Below are positions 1 to 12,367 of a DNA stretch of 64,000 bases, one piece after another. A model generated the notes under the pieces. It was given only the letters and a program-made list of their open reading frames with translations. It searched no databases and had not been told where the DNA came from. The DNA lies in the NCBI GenBank assembly GCA_037974665.1, contig CM075769.1:24987139-25051138 (forward strand), in the 5' to 3' direction. Each line of letters opens with the position of its first letter. Position 1 is the stretch's first letter. The translations under genes and the position numbers were made by a program. Origin of the DNA: Ehretia macrophylla. Its lineage: Eukaryota; Streptophyta; Magnoliopsida; Boraginales; Ehretiaceae.

Positions 1-396
1 GGCCTGCAGGCTAATTCTCAACGGTTAAATGGATTCATAAAAGACGTCGTCTTCACTATTGTTTACATTCTCATGGTACGTTTGTTGCTAGTGCGTCACT
101 CATGAGCATGAGGGTATTTCCGTAAATGACGAAGACATTTCTGAAATAGATAAAGCGGTTTCTCTAGAAGGTCACACACTAATAAGTATCATGAATAAGT
201 TCACCAAGAGCTAGTATGATGTGGTTGGTGGCTTTAAAGTGCTAAGAATCATCTATGTTGGTATTTGGGCCAAAAGTATAATTTTAAAAAGTTTTGGGGT
301 CAAATTATAATTACTAAAACTTTTGGGGCCAAACTGCAATTATTGAATAATAGTTTCAGTATAATTATTCTAATAGAGATTAAAATGGGCAAAAAT
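1..396 (+). mobile_element. Copia-type LTR, left part (split by viral array)
   Basis: Non-coding. The text around 95-180 (a G-rich phrase ending in gggtattt, then atgacga, then aaggtcacacactaataag) resembles 57115-57240, inside a Copia LTR whose start and polypurine tract are visible at 56177-56200. The phrase about a 'ggccaaa...' segment near 320-335 also matches the minus-strand Copia LTR near 30530-30555. The start of this LTR lies outside the window. It is interrupted at 397 by a TA tract and the viral array and appears to resume at 26123. Family assignment is by internal comparison only. Confidence 0.6.
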
Positions 397-416
397 AATA
401 TATATATATATATATG
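397..416. repeat. (TA)n tract at left edge of viral array
   Basis: Short TA dinucleotide run directly before recognisable viral sequence (ctcccaaaaagcc, repeated at 14048). With the longer TA tract at 26044-26122 it brackets the array. The paralogous Copia LTR on the minus strand has an unoccupied TA run at 30474-30490 in the matching context. Confidence 0.85.
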
Positions 417-892
417 ACTCTCCCAAAAAGCCAAAGGAAATCTAGAAACTTGTGGATCTTCTAGCCTGTATTTTATGTTGTATTTTGCTTAGTCAACTTA
501 CCTTTAGCCAACTTACCTTTAGCAAACCTATTTCAAAACCCATGTAAGGTCACGGCGTTGAGGAGCAGAGGGCGTAAGACTCCGTGTTAGCCATGTGGCG
601 ATTTGGTGAGAAATAGTTAGGCTTCGAAGATAGTAAGGCTTCGAAAATAGTAAGACTAAGTACGATGCAGGATAGATTATAGGGAAAATAGACTTGTTTA
701 TTTATTTTCTTTGTATTGGTGGGAAATACACTTCGATCAAGTGTACTTGTATGTATTCTACAATTAGTCAGTATAATCCAGACTGAAGAAGTTCACTATG
801 TCTTCAGCACAGAACCAGTCAGATTCAGAGACGATGAAGAAGATGAATCTACAGTCAAGATTCCACTTTCAAACAACATTATCACAAGACGA

Positions 893-1180
893 CAATATTA
901 CTTTCGGTCACAGTGAAAGTAATCCAGTCAAAAGACAGAATTATTACGTCACGACAAGAAATCTTTCAGCCACAGTAAAAGGCAGAAATGATCATCAAGT
1001 CACGACAAAACAAGATTCGGCCACAGTAAAAGCCGACCACTATTCATGAATAGTAAAAATCACTTTTTACTGTTCACTTTAGGAAAAGTTACTTTTGACT
1101 TTTCTTTTTTAAATTTCACTTTTGCTTTTCAGATTCGATATCCTATATAAGACAGAGTCTGTATCATTAACATAGGATCC
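893..1180 (+). promoter_or_regulatory. Viral promoter and enhancer, copy A
   Basis: A TATATAA box at 1144-1150 is followed by a short palindromic stretch (gacagagtctgt). Upstream, roughly 905-1045, lie about three imperfect direct repeats of 50-60 bases built from 'cacgacaa' and 'ccacagtaaaag'. One repeat carries TTACGTCA at 944-951, the reverse complement of TGACGTAA, an as-1-type bZIP core as found in the CaMV 35S promoter. By position this should drive the pregenomic RNA across the primer site and ORF1. The same block recurs in copies B (twice) and C. Confidence 0.6.
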
Positions 1181-1417
1181 GAATTTTCTTTCTCTTCTAA
1201 ATTTTCATTTTAATTCGGTATCACTTTTGAACATTGTACTCCTGTACAACCAACAGTGTGGCACTCACTCATTCCATTTACAGTTAATAACAAGTAAGAG
1301 ACTTTGTCTCCTTTTATCTTCATCTTGCTTGAGTTTCATTTATTTATCAGTCTATTATCCTAGTTTATTCCGCTTTCTGTTATGGCTTTGATTATCTTGT
1401 CTTCCCTGGTTAGTTTC

Positions 1418-1429
1418 TAGTATCAGAGC
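1418..1429 (+). other. Primer-binding site (tRNA-Met), copy A
   Basis: Reads tagtatcagagc, one base from the canonical initiator tRNA-Met complement tggtatcagagc. Copies B and C keep the exact sequence on the minus strand. It sits in the leader about 200 bases before the ORF1 ATG, where minus-strand DNA synthesis is primed in Caulimoviridae. Confidence 0.85.
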
Positions 1430-2135
1430 CAGAGCAACTAGGTTGTTAGTTTTGTCCAACTTACCTGTATCTACAACTTACCTTTGCCGCGATAGGTCGT
1501 GATAGGGTTAGGGAGTAAGTAAGACCCGAGGAAGGGCAGTTGGCTCCAGGTTTCCCTTGTAGGCGTCGTTGGCTCGAAGATAGTAAGTAGGTTCGCAGAT
1601 AGTAAGGGCAGAACTAGTAACACAGTTGTAATGGCTTCTAGTAGCAGTAATGCTTCAGTAAGACCAGATAATAATACTATAGCAAAAACATAACAGACAT
1701 GGACAGTAGGTGAGTTAAGTAATTGGAAACCTCCTAAGATTGAGATAAAAGAGATTTATCATAAGGGTCTCATCGGCCTAAAATCTCTGCTTACTATTAA
1801 GTGTAAGGAAAAAGTAGTGCCACTAACCAGTGATCAACAGAGTATTAGAGTTTTCTCTCAGAAAAGTTTAGATAAAACCATTAGAAACGGCTATAGGTTT
1901 CTACATATTGGCCATGTGCAAGTTGCACTTAAGCCTTTAATCAGAGAAGGACTAGATACCAGTGTATATCTAGCTCTTAGAGATTGTAGGTTACTCAGAT
2001 ACAATGATTCTCTACTAGGTTTAGTAGAAACGAGTCTTTGTAATGGACCTATTTTCTTTAATTGTTTTCCAGATCATACCATATCGCTTACATGTCCACA
2101 TGTCCATATGTCATGAAAGCTTTACAGTTAGACAT

Positions 2136-4591
2136 TGTGAAACCCCACTTTCCTGCTTATCTCGTTTTACGTGTTATACCTCGTTTTGCGTGCATATGAT
2201 CTGTTTATGTGCTATAGGACCTAGAAAGTTATAATTTTGATGTCAATACTCCTAATACTTGCTAAATGTGCATTCATGAAATTTTCATCAAAAAACGGAG
2301 TCAGAAATTTTATCGTCGATTTTCAGTGAATAGTGTTTTCGAAACACGTCCGCTAAAATTTTGAAACTGGTCTTTTTAACCCTTCTAGACCTAGTCCACG
2401 GACTTTAATAGACCTATGTTTGATGAAAACGGATTTCAAATCGGCTTAAGAATTTATTAGGGTTTTTACACCGACTTTTGCGAAAATCGAGTTTTAAGCC
2501 GACTCGGGTGAAATTGTTTGATTGTAAAACTTCTTGTCACCTAAAAATAATTTACTTGAGCTAGCTTGGGTGTTGAATAAACGTTTAGAACTTTGGTAAT
2601 CAAGAAAATGCAATTAAAGTCAAGAAAACACAAAAATATTAACTTAAACTACTTTGACTTTGCAATTTTTTTATTTGACCAAGCTTTTAAATACTTCTTG
2701 TCATCAACACACACTCACACAACACAAAACACACTCCACAAACACACACAAGGCCGAGAGAAAGAAGGAGAAAAAGCCAAAGAGATTTTCAAGCTTTTCA
2801 ATCCAATTTTTCAAAGAAAAACCTAGTTTTTGTCCGTAGAACTTCGCACCGACTTGGATTCTGCTTGTTGGGCACGCATAGCACGCATTCCTAGGCTTAT
2901 ATCGCATCAAAGGTGAGAGAAAAAATTCTAGATCTCAAAATATCATTTTTATACTTTTGCTCATAAATGAAAATTTAACCGTTAGAATTGAAATCTGATG
3001 ATAGATTATTGCTCCTTGCATGCTAGGGATCATTATATACTAATACTACGAATTTCTGTCGGATGTAGCATAATTTTTATTTTTTGGGTATTTAATTTTG
3101 ATTAAAATGTTCAAAGTTGAATTAAATGAGTTGTGTTGATCGAAATCGATTGCCGTAGATTTTTACATACTTGATAATTACGTGTTAGCGCTGTTATAAT
3201 GCCAAATTTTCGATTACATTGTTCGTGTGAAAATCCAGAAAATCCAGCCATGACATCCTAGGGTTTTAGGGTTATCGGGCATGATTTGGAGGTGTTATGG
3301 TGGATTTCCGAGAGGGCTAATGTAGTAGGTTGAATGGGTGAGTGATAGGAACTGATTTGGCAATGTTTCGATTAGTAGATTGTAAGTTATGAATTTTAGA
3401 AGTTTAGGTTGTCATTCTTTAATTTCTTGAACGATGCCTTTAGATGATTGGGTTGTGTTTGAGTGTTGAATTGTGAGTTGTTGATGAGTAATTTAGAGTT
3501 TAATTATGTATATGATGCATGTCCGGTTAGATGGCCTACTTTGTCATCTAACTAAGTTAATTGATTGATTGATTATTATTGAGTTCGGGAATCGAGCACT
3601 TTCGTTGCTGATCTCCCAATTGATTGATTGATTATTATTGAATGCGGGAATCAGGCACTTTCGTTGCTGATCTCCCAATTGATTGATTGATTGATGATTG
3701 ATGATAATTATGGAGTCTTGGTATGCGTGTGCCACCTCTCGGGCAGCGTCGGGCTGTCGGGTTGATAACGGCATGACTGCCATAGGCTACCCCCAGCTCG
3801 CATGACGGAGGTGTCATGGAGGGAGGGGCTAGTGAGGTACCTCGGGTGCGTGAGTAATAAGGAGTTATAAGAAGAACGGTTGAGATCGTGATGGCGTTTG
3901 GAGCTACACCAAATAGAGTATCCTTTATTGATTGGTTATATAGCTATGTGATGATAGTATTATTTGTGTTATTGTGTGTTTACTGACTCAAAGGATTATT
4001 CCAAGGAGTTTAGTAGACCTTGTTCGAGATCTATCGGATCCTCACTGGGCTTATGTATATAAGCTCACTCTCTATTAATGCATGCTTACAGGTGTTGCAG
4101 AGCCGGATTACGGGTACGTGCCTCCTGAAGAGGAGAATGTGGAAAATGTGCTTTACGTGGACGAGTCTTATGTTCCTGAGTCTTATCCATGATTTTATGT
4201 TGTTTAAATGTCTTGTATATTAGCTTAATAGAATTTTATATACCTTATGGTTCTTAATGTAATAGATATTGAAAAGATGATGATCCAAATGATGTTAACT
4301 TAGCGGTTTTCTTTTGTCTATGGTTAAGCTGTAGATGTGTCTCAACTTATTTTTGAAATGTATGATAAGGTTGAGGTATTGTATGTTATGTTGGAACGGA
4401 GGCGTATAACGAGGATGGTTTATTGTATAATATGATTGTGTTGTATGTTGTTGTTTGAATTGAGGAGTTGCTGGATGTATGATGTTTAATGAGGTTGGTT
4501 TGGAACCTCGGTGTCCTATTTACTGTCGTTATACTGCCGAAATTCTGTTGCGTCCTGACTGATAGTAAAAGGGGTCGTGTTGGGGCGTGCA
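2136..4591 (+). mobile_element. Solo LTR in viral movement-protein region
   Basis: Begins TGTGAAACCCC and ends GGGGCGTGCA, with a perfect 5-bp target duplication gacat at 2131-2135 and 4592-4596. Copy B shows the uninterrupted viral sequence, so the boundaries are exact: 2456 bp. There is no interior or second LTR, so it is a solo LTR left by LTR-LTR recombination. It belongs to the long-LTR superfamily seen at 31699-55866; its first 300 bases match the minus strand of 34700-34980. A donor-like GT lies at 2913, an acceptor-like AG at 4090-4091, and a short acidic reading frame (..AEPDYGYVPPEEE..) follows to about 4191. Confidence 0.92.
3559..3735 (+). repeat. 59-bp tandem repeat with GATT microsatellite
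   Basis: Two full units and the start of a third begin at 3559, 3618 and 3677. Each opens with aattgattgattg and contains gcactttcgttgctgatctccc. It lies inside the solo LTR next to the superfamily core module. It is probably a replication-slippage product seeded by the GATT run. Confidence 0.85.
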
Positions 4592-5269
4592 GACATTAAG
4601 ACGCATAACTATTATGTTGATTGTGGTACACATGCATATGAAGTTATTTATCGTCTTAATTACAAATTAATGACCACAGGGTTAAATCCTAGATCTATAA
4701 CCAGACATCGTCCTAAAGGTGAAACTATCCTTTGGAATATGGACATAAATAGATCAATAGTTAATATACCCAGAACCATTATGTGGAACGAAGTTTCACT
4801 ACCAGAAAGGTGGGATATTGAGAATGCCACTAAACCCATTGTTCAGGATCAGAACGTCCAGAATTCCAGAATAGAACAGATCATCCAGTATGATGATGGT
4901 ACTGTTTCCATTAAAATAGATAGAGGAAATAGAGGATCAGTTTTATCCCGATCTGCCTCTAGTGTTTCTAGGATCAGTATTTCTGACCCTACTCCAGGTT
5001 TTGTTGACCTTTCTTCAACAAACAGAACTCAGACTCAAACTGTTCCTATGGGAATTAGAATTGAGAATCAGACTGCTCGTCCGATCTATCCAGAATTTGA
5101 ACCAACAGATACATTGTTTGTTGACTTCAACCCTTCAGCCTCATACTTCGGCGTCAATGTTTTATCTGAAGTCTTTGAACGAGATGTTCAAGGATTGAAA
5201 GATGAATTCATGTCAGAAGAAAATAAACAGATTAGAGAATGGTATTTTGAGAACCATAACAATGAATAA

Positions 5270-7254
5270 TTAGCAGATCTTAAAAGCCAATGGCTTCAGT
5301 ATTTACAACTTGTTAGGTTAAATGTACCATTTTTTATGTGGTTCAGACATAGAAATAAACCAATGAACATTAATGTTCTTACTGCTAGAACAAGAAAATG
5401 GAATTTACCTAATTCCACAAAAGTTATTGATGCGGAGCACCCTCCGTTTCAACATACACAGATTCCTATAATAGAAGGAACTGTAGATCTTAAACCAGTT
5501 GTTATTACAGAACAACCAGAATTAAAAGACATAGTTCAACAAAATAATTAGACTAATCTTCAGTTGTCACATTACAAAAACAGATCCAGAATATCGAAGA
5601 TATTCTTGAAAAACAGAATACCCCAGTAACTCCAGTAAAATCTGATGAATCAAAACAAAAGTCAACTGAACAGAACACTGTTGCATTGACAAAGCCATTT
5701 GATTCATTAAAATTAACCAGTTCTAAGGTTAAACCAGATTCTCCAATCAAGGTTTTACCTTTTAAGATATCAAAATATATTCCAAATTTGGAATCAACAG
5801 AAGAGAAGAATACCAAACTTCTCCAGGAACTGATTTCCAGATCTAAGAAATCAGAATCTTCGTCGAGCCAGTTAGCTCTTCAAACATTAAAACAGTCAGA
5901 CAGTAATTCTGATTGCGATTCCTCATCTTCACAGAATTCCGGGAGGGATAAAGTTATCCATCTCAATAGAATTTCTTTTCCAGATACAAAGAATTTCTAT
6001 CCCAGACCTTCTCCTCCAGATCTTCAAATTGAAGAAATTCATTCCCAAAGATCTTTCTCAGGATCTCAGATCTATGAATGGAACATAGATGGGATGTCAG
6101 AATATCAGATTCTCAATGTTACCAAACAGATGATTATCATAGGTAACATTTACAAACAAGATGTTACTGAGAGAGCAGCAACCAGAAACATCATCCTTGG
6201 TTTCAATGGTCAGCTTAAAGGATGGTGGGATGACCATCTTAGTGAAGCTACCAAGGAAAGCATTCTTAACATGGTGAAAACCAATGAGAATGGTGAACCC
6301 ATTCTTAATCAGAATGGCCAGACAGAGTCATGTGCTCTATCAGCCTTAGTCTTTGATATCACCTACCATTTCATAGGTGATCCTACAGTTTACCAAGAAA
6401 GAACATCTGAAATCCTTCAGAACCTCAGATGTAGAACACTCCAAGACTTCCGATGGTATAAGGATGTCTTTCTCAGCAAATTATACCAAAGATCTGACAA
6501 CAACGCCAGTTATTGGAAAGAAAGGTTCCTTTGTGGACTTCCAAAGTTGTTTGCTCAACAAGTCAGAGAATCCCTTTCAAATGATTATCCCAGTTTAGAC
6601 TATGACCTAATGACATATGGAGATATCATATCCCATATTAACAAGACTGCTTTGAAGATTTGCACTGATCTTCGTCTTAAAGCACAGTTAAAGAAACAGT
6701 CTAACAGAAAAGAATTAGGAAATTGGTGTGAACAGTATGGTATGGAAAGATTTAAACCACCCCATACTCAGAAAACACACAAATCCAGAATTTCCTCCAA
6801 AAAATATAAGAGTCACTTCAAGTCCATTGGACAGAAGTACAATAAGAAGTATGGCAACAAACCATACACTCATAAGAAGAAACATTACCAGAGGTTTCCA
6901 CGAAGAAATTGGAAATATCAGAAAAATAATGATAAGAAAGAACAGAAAGCCACATGATGTTTCAAGTGCGGTAAATCAGGACACTTTGCAAAAGATTGCA
7001 AAATCAGATCAATAATTCAATCATTAGAATTAGATTAAGCTACAAAGAGCAGAATTATCCAGTCCATTGATGATCTTGAATCATCATCCAGTTCTTCTTC
7101 AGATTACTCTGATGAAGAAAATATCAATCATATTGGAACAGACAACTACTATTCTAGTAGTTCTTCCAATTCCATCCAGGAATGTGCGTGCCGAAGCAAA
7201 GGAGCATGTTTCTGTCAGAAAGGATTAAATGTCCTTACAGACACTCATGGTCTT
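5270..7254 (+). pseudogene. ORF1 middle part, copy A: coat protein with CCHC knuckle
   Basis: Caulimovirid coat/Gag-like region. It contains 'GQLKGWWDDHLSE', a helical block around 6380-6600 ('SEILQNLRCRTLQDFRWYKD', 'ERFLCGLPKLF'), then a long Lys/Arg-rich stretch and a CCHC zinc knuckle C-x2-C-x4-H-x4-C at 6958-6999, which binds nucleic acid. A serine-plus-acidic tract and a small Cys-rich patch follow. Breaks relative to copy C: TAG 5549-5551, a one-base loss near 5562 (frame moves by -1), TGA 6955-6957 immediately before the knuckle, and TAA 7036-7038. The knuckle itself is intact here but lost in copy C. Confidence 0.8.
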
Positions 7255-10200
7255 ATGATCGACATGATTTGTAAGATCAATGATCCAGAAGAAAAGCAAG
7301 CTTATCTTCTCAGACTCAAAGATATCATGGATCAGAAAGAGGAAGAAAAGCCTCAATCCATATCTATTCAGAATAACATCAAAAATACAAATTATTCTGA
7401 TGTTCTCAGTCACTTCCAGAAGAGAAAATCCCAACCAGTTGGTATCTCTGATCTCCAGCATGAGATTAAACTATTAAAAATAGAAATTCAGCAACTCAGA
7501 CAAGAGTATAGGCATGAGATTAGTGATCTCAGACTAGATCATGAACATCTCCAACAAGATGTCCAACTCTTACAAATAGAATCCTTAGAACGTCAAGAAC
7601 ATCTTTCTCAGAATGATGAACTTGATAAACAGACTCAGATTACTATTGGCAAACTGACAGAAGGAGCTAGTACCTCCAAACCAACAGAAGATTATCTCAA
7701 CCTTCTGAACAGAATCACGTACCAGAAATGGTATGTCCAGTTAACCATCAAGGTTAATGATTTCAAATTTGAAACCATTGCCTTATTAGACTCAGGTGCA
7801 TATATGAACTGTATCCAAGAAGGTCTAATTCCTTCCAGATATTTCGAGAAAACCAAAGAGAAGCTTTCTACAGCTGACTCTACCAGACTTCATATTCAAT
7901 ACAAACTACCTAATGCACATGTTTGCAACCAAGGCATTTGTTTTCATACCAACTTCGTACTGATAAAACAGTTAAATTCCCAAGTTATTCTCGGGAACCC
8001 ATTTCTTCAATAGTTATTTCCCATGACTGTTACAGAACAAGGTATATCTACCAAAGTGTTAGGTAAACCTATCCTTTTTGAGTTTTATTTCCCTTCACAA
8101 CGAAGAAATATTAACTCAATCCAACAAAAAGAAAACCAGATCAGTTTTCTTAAACAAGATATCAAATGTCTCAGAATTGATGAACAGATTGCTAGACAGC
8201 AAGAGTCCATCAAACAATTCCAGACCAAACTTGAAAAAGAAGTTTGCTCAGAGCTTTCTACAGCCTTTTGGGTTCGTAAGAAACATTCTGTCTCTCTCCC
8301 ATATGAGAAGGACTTTTCAGAACAGAATATTCCTACCAAGGCTCGGCCCATTCAGATGAACCAGGAATATCTCTCTCTCTGCAAAAAAGAGATCCAGAGT
8401 TTATTAGATAAAAAGTTAATCCGACCCAGCAAAAGCCCATGGTCGTGTGCAGCCTTTTATGTTAATAAACATGCAGAACAGGAACGAGGAGTCCCTCGTT
8501 TAGTTATCAACTATAAGCCCTTGAACAAGGTCTTACAATGGATCAGATATCCATTACCTAACAAGAATGATCTCCTTAAGAGATTAAATCAGGCCCATGT
8601 CTTCAGTAAATTCGACATGAAATCTGGATTTTGGCAAATCCAAGTCATTGAATCAGAAAGGTACAAGACAGCATTCACCGTTCCATTTGGACAATATGAG
8701 TGGAATGTCATGCCTTTTGGGCTCAAGAATGCACCCTCAGAATTCCAAAATATCATGAACCAGATATTCAATTAGTATACAGACTTTACAATTGTTTACA
8801 TTGATGATGTGTTAGTCTTCAGTAATGACATCCATCAGCATTGGAAACATTTGCATATTTTCTTTAAAGTCATTAAAGATAACGGTCTTGTGGTTTTTGC
8901 ACCCAAGATTAGACTTTTTCAGACAAAAATTAGGTTTCTTGGAAATATGATTTCTTTCGGGAAAATCACCCCTATCCAAAGAACACTTGATTTTGCAGAA
9001 AAATTGCCAGACATTCTGCGTGAGAAAACACAGTTGCAAAGATTTTTAGGATCTTTAAACTATGTTGCAGACTTCTATCCAGGCATTCGTCATTTTTGTA
9101 AACCTCTTTTTGAACGTCTTAAAAAGAACCCTCCAGCATGGACTGATGTCCACACGAACGCTGTTAAGGAAATTAAGCGTCAAGTCAGAGTTTTACCAGT
9201 TTTGACTTTATGTCAACCAGACACCCCAAAGATAGTTCAGACAGATGCTTCTTAATTGGGATTTGGTGGTATTTTAATTCAGATTTTAGAAGGAAAAGAA
9301 CATATTGTTCGTTTCCATTCAGGAACATGGGATAAAGCCCAACAGAACTATTCGACAGTCAAAAAAGCGATTTTGTCCATTGTAAAATGCATATCAAAAT
9401 TTCAAGATGATTTGTTGAATCGGAAATTCTTAGTTCGTGTTTGTAACGCCCCGATCCCTCACGAGACCAGAGGCTCTAATAACCAAGCTATTCTCAACCC
9501 AATCCCAACCCAGTCTCAAAATTTTAGGAAAAAACGGACAGAGTTTCCCCTGTACTATGGACATTCTGAAAACCTGTAAACTCTCAAATAAGGTAACTAC
9601 AAGGTAAACAAACTTTTCATGGCTAAATATTTAAAGATTCAAGGCCATCCGAGCCTTGAAACAAACAACAGTTCCAAAACCACACAAGCATGCAAGTAAC
9701 TTGTTTACAATATAGTCTAATAACCATGCCATTCTAGGATAACATTAAAACATACTTAGAGATAAAACATTCTACACTAAGCCATTCACTCCCAAGCATG
9801 CAAAGCAACTAGAAATAGAAATATAAGTTATTACAAGCCATAGAATTACCACTGCTACTACATTATCAGACTTCCAGCTTACATATTACTCAAATACATA
9901 CATGAGCTTTAAGGCCCCAAAATAGATTATACATAGAACAACAAATTCTTCACATAGCAACAAGAAAGCACATCCACCTCAGACAAATATCACACAGCAG
10001 CTAAGGCAACTCCACCAACTGTGCCACCTGAAACATGTTAGCGAGGTATGAGCAACCACTGTTGCCCAGTGAGGGATAAAGTCCCGGGGCGTGCAATGCA
10101 ACAAGTAATACAGTTAAACGATAATAACAATTAGACAATTAAAGAATCAATGATAACTTAAATAACCACACATTTGAAAGGATACATTTCACATAACCCC

Positions 10201-12133
10201 TATACACCAATCTTCACTGGGTCTTCATTCACGATCCACGAACCACGAGCACGATCACGATAAGCCGGCATAATCCCCAAACACTCCAGTGGGTGTACTC
10301 CGGATGTACCCCGATAATCCTACGACCCAACATCCCCTGGCAATCTCTGGACCAGGCGAATGAGGGACTAGGGCATGGAGTTTGAATATCCACCGGCAAG
10401 CCCTCTGCTGCCCAGCCGATATTCAACACATCCGCCCCTGACACTATGGTTGCGCAACCACTATGCAATGCACTTAACAATGGCAAGTTAATAGCAATAA
10501 TATGAGCATTAACACATAGGAGAATCAACAAAGTAGGTTGACCTCGATGCAATTAGAATAGAAGCAATTATATAAGCTAATAAGCAGTTTACAAAGGAAC
10601 ATATACAAAATAAGCATAGAATCATACCAAAAGCTCCAAATCAATTTAAAATCACATATAAACACTCAAGAAGTCATACTATGGGTTTAGAAGTGTGAGA
10701 CAACCGAATTAGCACATAAACCCCTTTGTTTTTCAAACTATTTCTCTTCCAAACCAAGGTTAATGATTCCATTTTCAAAGGAAACTCTCCCAACCTTCTA
10801 ACTAACCCTCAAGGTACCCTCTCAACCCTCTAACTCATTCAAATGCCCTCGATTACCCCGAAAGCCCCAAATTCCCTCTTATGGCTTTAAACTACACATG
10901 CATTGTCCGGGCTTCAAACAAGGGATATCAAGGCTTCTATAGCACCTAGGTAGCCTAAGGATACTAGAATTGAAGCCCGAATCCACCCGGATTCGCATTA
11001 ACCCCGAAAGCCCCAAATTAAAGTCGGCTATTTTCCATTTTAAGCGATTTAAGGACAATGCAAGTGCACGGGGCTATTAGGTTACCTTCACTAGCACCTA
11101 AGGCATCTATTAGAAGCATTAAATCAAGCTAATTCGAGCAATTACGCAAAACCCTAGAAAAAAACGTCACTATTCACCCTAAAAATCAAACTAACGATTC
11201 TAACCGTTTAAATTGCAAAACGATGGCTCAAATATGTTCTCTAGCATTCATATACATGGTATAATAGCATAGATAACAAATACAATGGCATTTGATCACA
11301 TTCTCAACAAATCAAGAAATTGACAACTATTTAGAAATGCAAAAACAAGCCGTGAAATCCCTCACCAATGCGCGTAGGAGCACCTAGGAAGCTTGCAAAC
11401 ACCCTACACTAGTTGCTCAAGGCTTGGAGAGGCTTGGATTGGAGGCTTGGTGAGCAAAATCTCCTTCTTTTCTTCCCTTGGAGCTGGCGGCTTTTCTGCT
11501 TCTGTTTTCAGCTTTTTATTTTTTTTTCTTTTGCATTTTATGAGCTTATAAGACTATATAATGGCTAAGCTTAGGTGGGGTCTTGTTTGGGTACTTAAGT
11601 GGTCCAATAAAATGCGCTTAGTTAGCTTAAAACGAGCCTAGGTAGTGGAGTGTATGCTAATTAATTAAAACACTAAGTTATGTTACGTAACACTATTCAT
11701 TGAACTACTAAAATCATTTTCTAAACGAGCTCTCCTATCGCTTCTAGCTCAATTGCACATTTTTTTCCACTACTTTAACAATTAATATGATTTAATAAAA
11801 ATATTAATTCACTAATAGAATGAAGTTTTAAAATGGGATGAATAGTGACTACATAAGATGGTTAACAAAGCACAGAAGAAAATACGCCAATAATGAATGC
11901 AACAGTAAGTCAATGTATGGCTAATTCTCGGGCGTCACAGTGTTGACTGCAATTCAGTAAAAGATGTGCTTACTAAGAATGTTAAGAATATTGCATCTAA
12001 ACAGATATTTGCCAGATGGCAGGCAATCATGTCAATTTTTGATTTTGATATTCAGTACATCAAGGGAGAGGATAACTCCATCCCTGATTTCCTAACCAGA
12101 GAATTTCTTACAGGCCACGTGCCTATCACATAG
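7255..12133 (+). pseudogene. ORF1 C-terminal part, copy A: protease, RT, RNase H
   Basis: One frame carries a coiled-coil-like stretch (7440-7640), the aspartic protease (ALLDSGA at about 7780-7800), reverse transcriptase (FSKFDMKSGFWQIQV, MPFGLKNAPSEFQ, then YIDDVLVFS near 8800) and RNase H1 (QTDAS near 9240, then a conserved Glu region). Stops: TAG 8014-8016, TAG 8773-8775 just before the YIDD box, TAA 9253-9255 inside the first RNase H motif. A minus-strand solo LTR (9442-11939) splits RNase H right at the third catalytic Asp codon (VRV|D). RNase H resumes at 11940 and ends at TAG 12131-12133. This copy alone keeps all RT catalytic boxes. Confidence 0.88.
9442..11939 (-). mobile_element. 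Solo LTR in viral RNase H region
   Basis: Plus-strand reading begins TGTAACGCCCCGATCC and ends CGGGCGTCACA. Perfect target duplication gtgtt at 9437-9441 and 11940-11944; 2498 bp. Orientation is set by comparison with the elements at 37069 and 53492, where the 'ggatcggggtgttaca' end abuts the primer site. It carries the superfamily core (about 10240-10470), an acceptor-like site (minus strand, 10028-10029) and a donor-like site (minus strand, 11364-11365), spaced about 1.33 kb. No protein of note is encoded. Confidence 0.92.
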
Positions 12134-12367
12134 GATTCCTTCGGGAATACCTTTTCATTTTTGTTTTCTTTTCAGATCACAGAAGCGGATACCAAAAATC
12201 CAATTAGTGGATTTAGATGGATTGTTTCAAGTCCACCGCAATTAAGTAGATTAAAACACAGATTCAGATCCAGAAGCGTAATTGATAATTGTTTCAATTC
12301 CGTATTTCTTTTTATATATTGTTGCTAACCATTCTGCAGGATCATCAACTCCTGACAATTAGTAGCG

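Larger units (their letters stand above)
1631..5269 (+). pseudogene. ORF1 N-terminal part, copy A: 30K-type movement protein
   Basis: Starts at ATG 1631 (MASSSSNAS). The translation keeps the 30K-superfamily movement-protein signature of Caulimoviridae: an 'LIREGL..SVY.ALRD' segment, then 'SLLGLVE' and 'GPIFFNCFPDHTISL'. Such proteins form or modify plasmodesmal tubules for cell-to-cell spread. Breaks: TAA at 1691-1693, an 8-bp duplication near 2093-2108 that shifts frame, a 2456-bp solo LTR after base 2135, and TAA at 5267-5269. The reading resumes at 4592 and continues through a serine-rich linker toward the coat region. The same region exists in copies B and C, which define the breaks. Confidence 0.85.

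Noticed and set aside
716..1049. Small open frames in the viral leader and promoter (also 14345-14527, 14971-15171, 20589-20789)
   Set aside because: They recur only because the leader is repeated four times. The longer one starts at TTG, not ATG, and they overlap the promoter repeats. No protein motif.
3544..3817. Minus-strand frames with INQSIN repeats
   Set aside because: They are translations of the 59-bp tandem repeat in the solo LTR.
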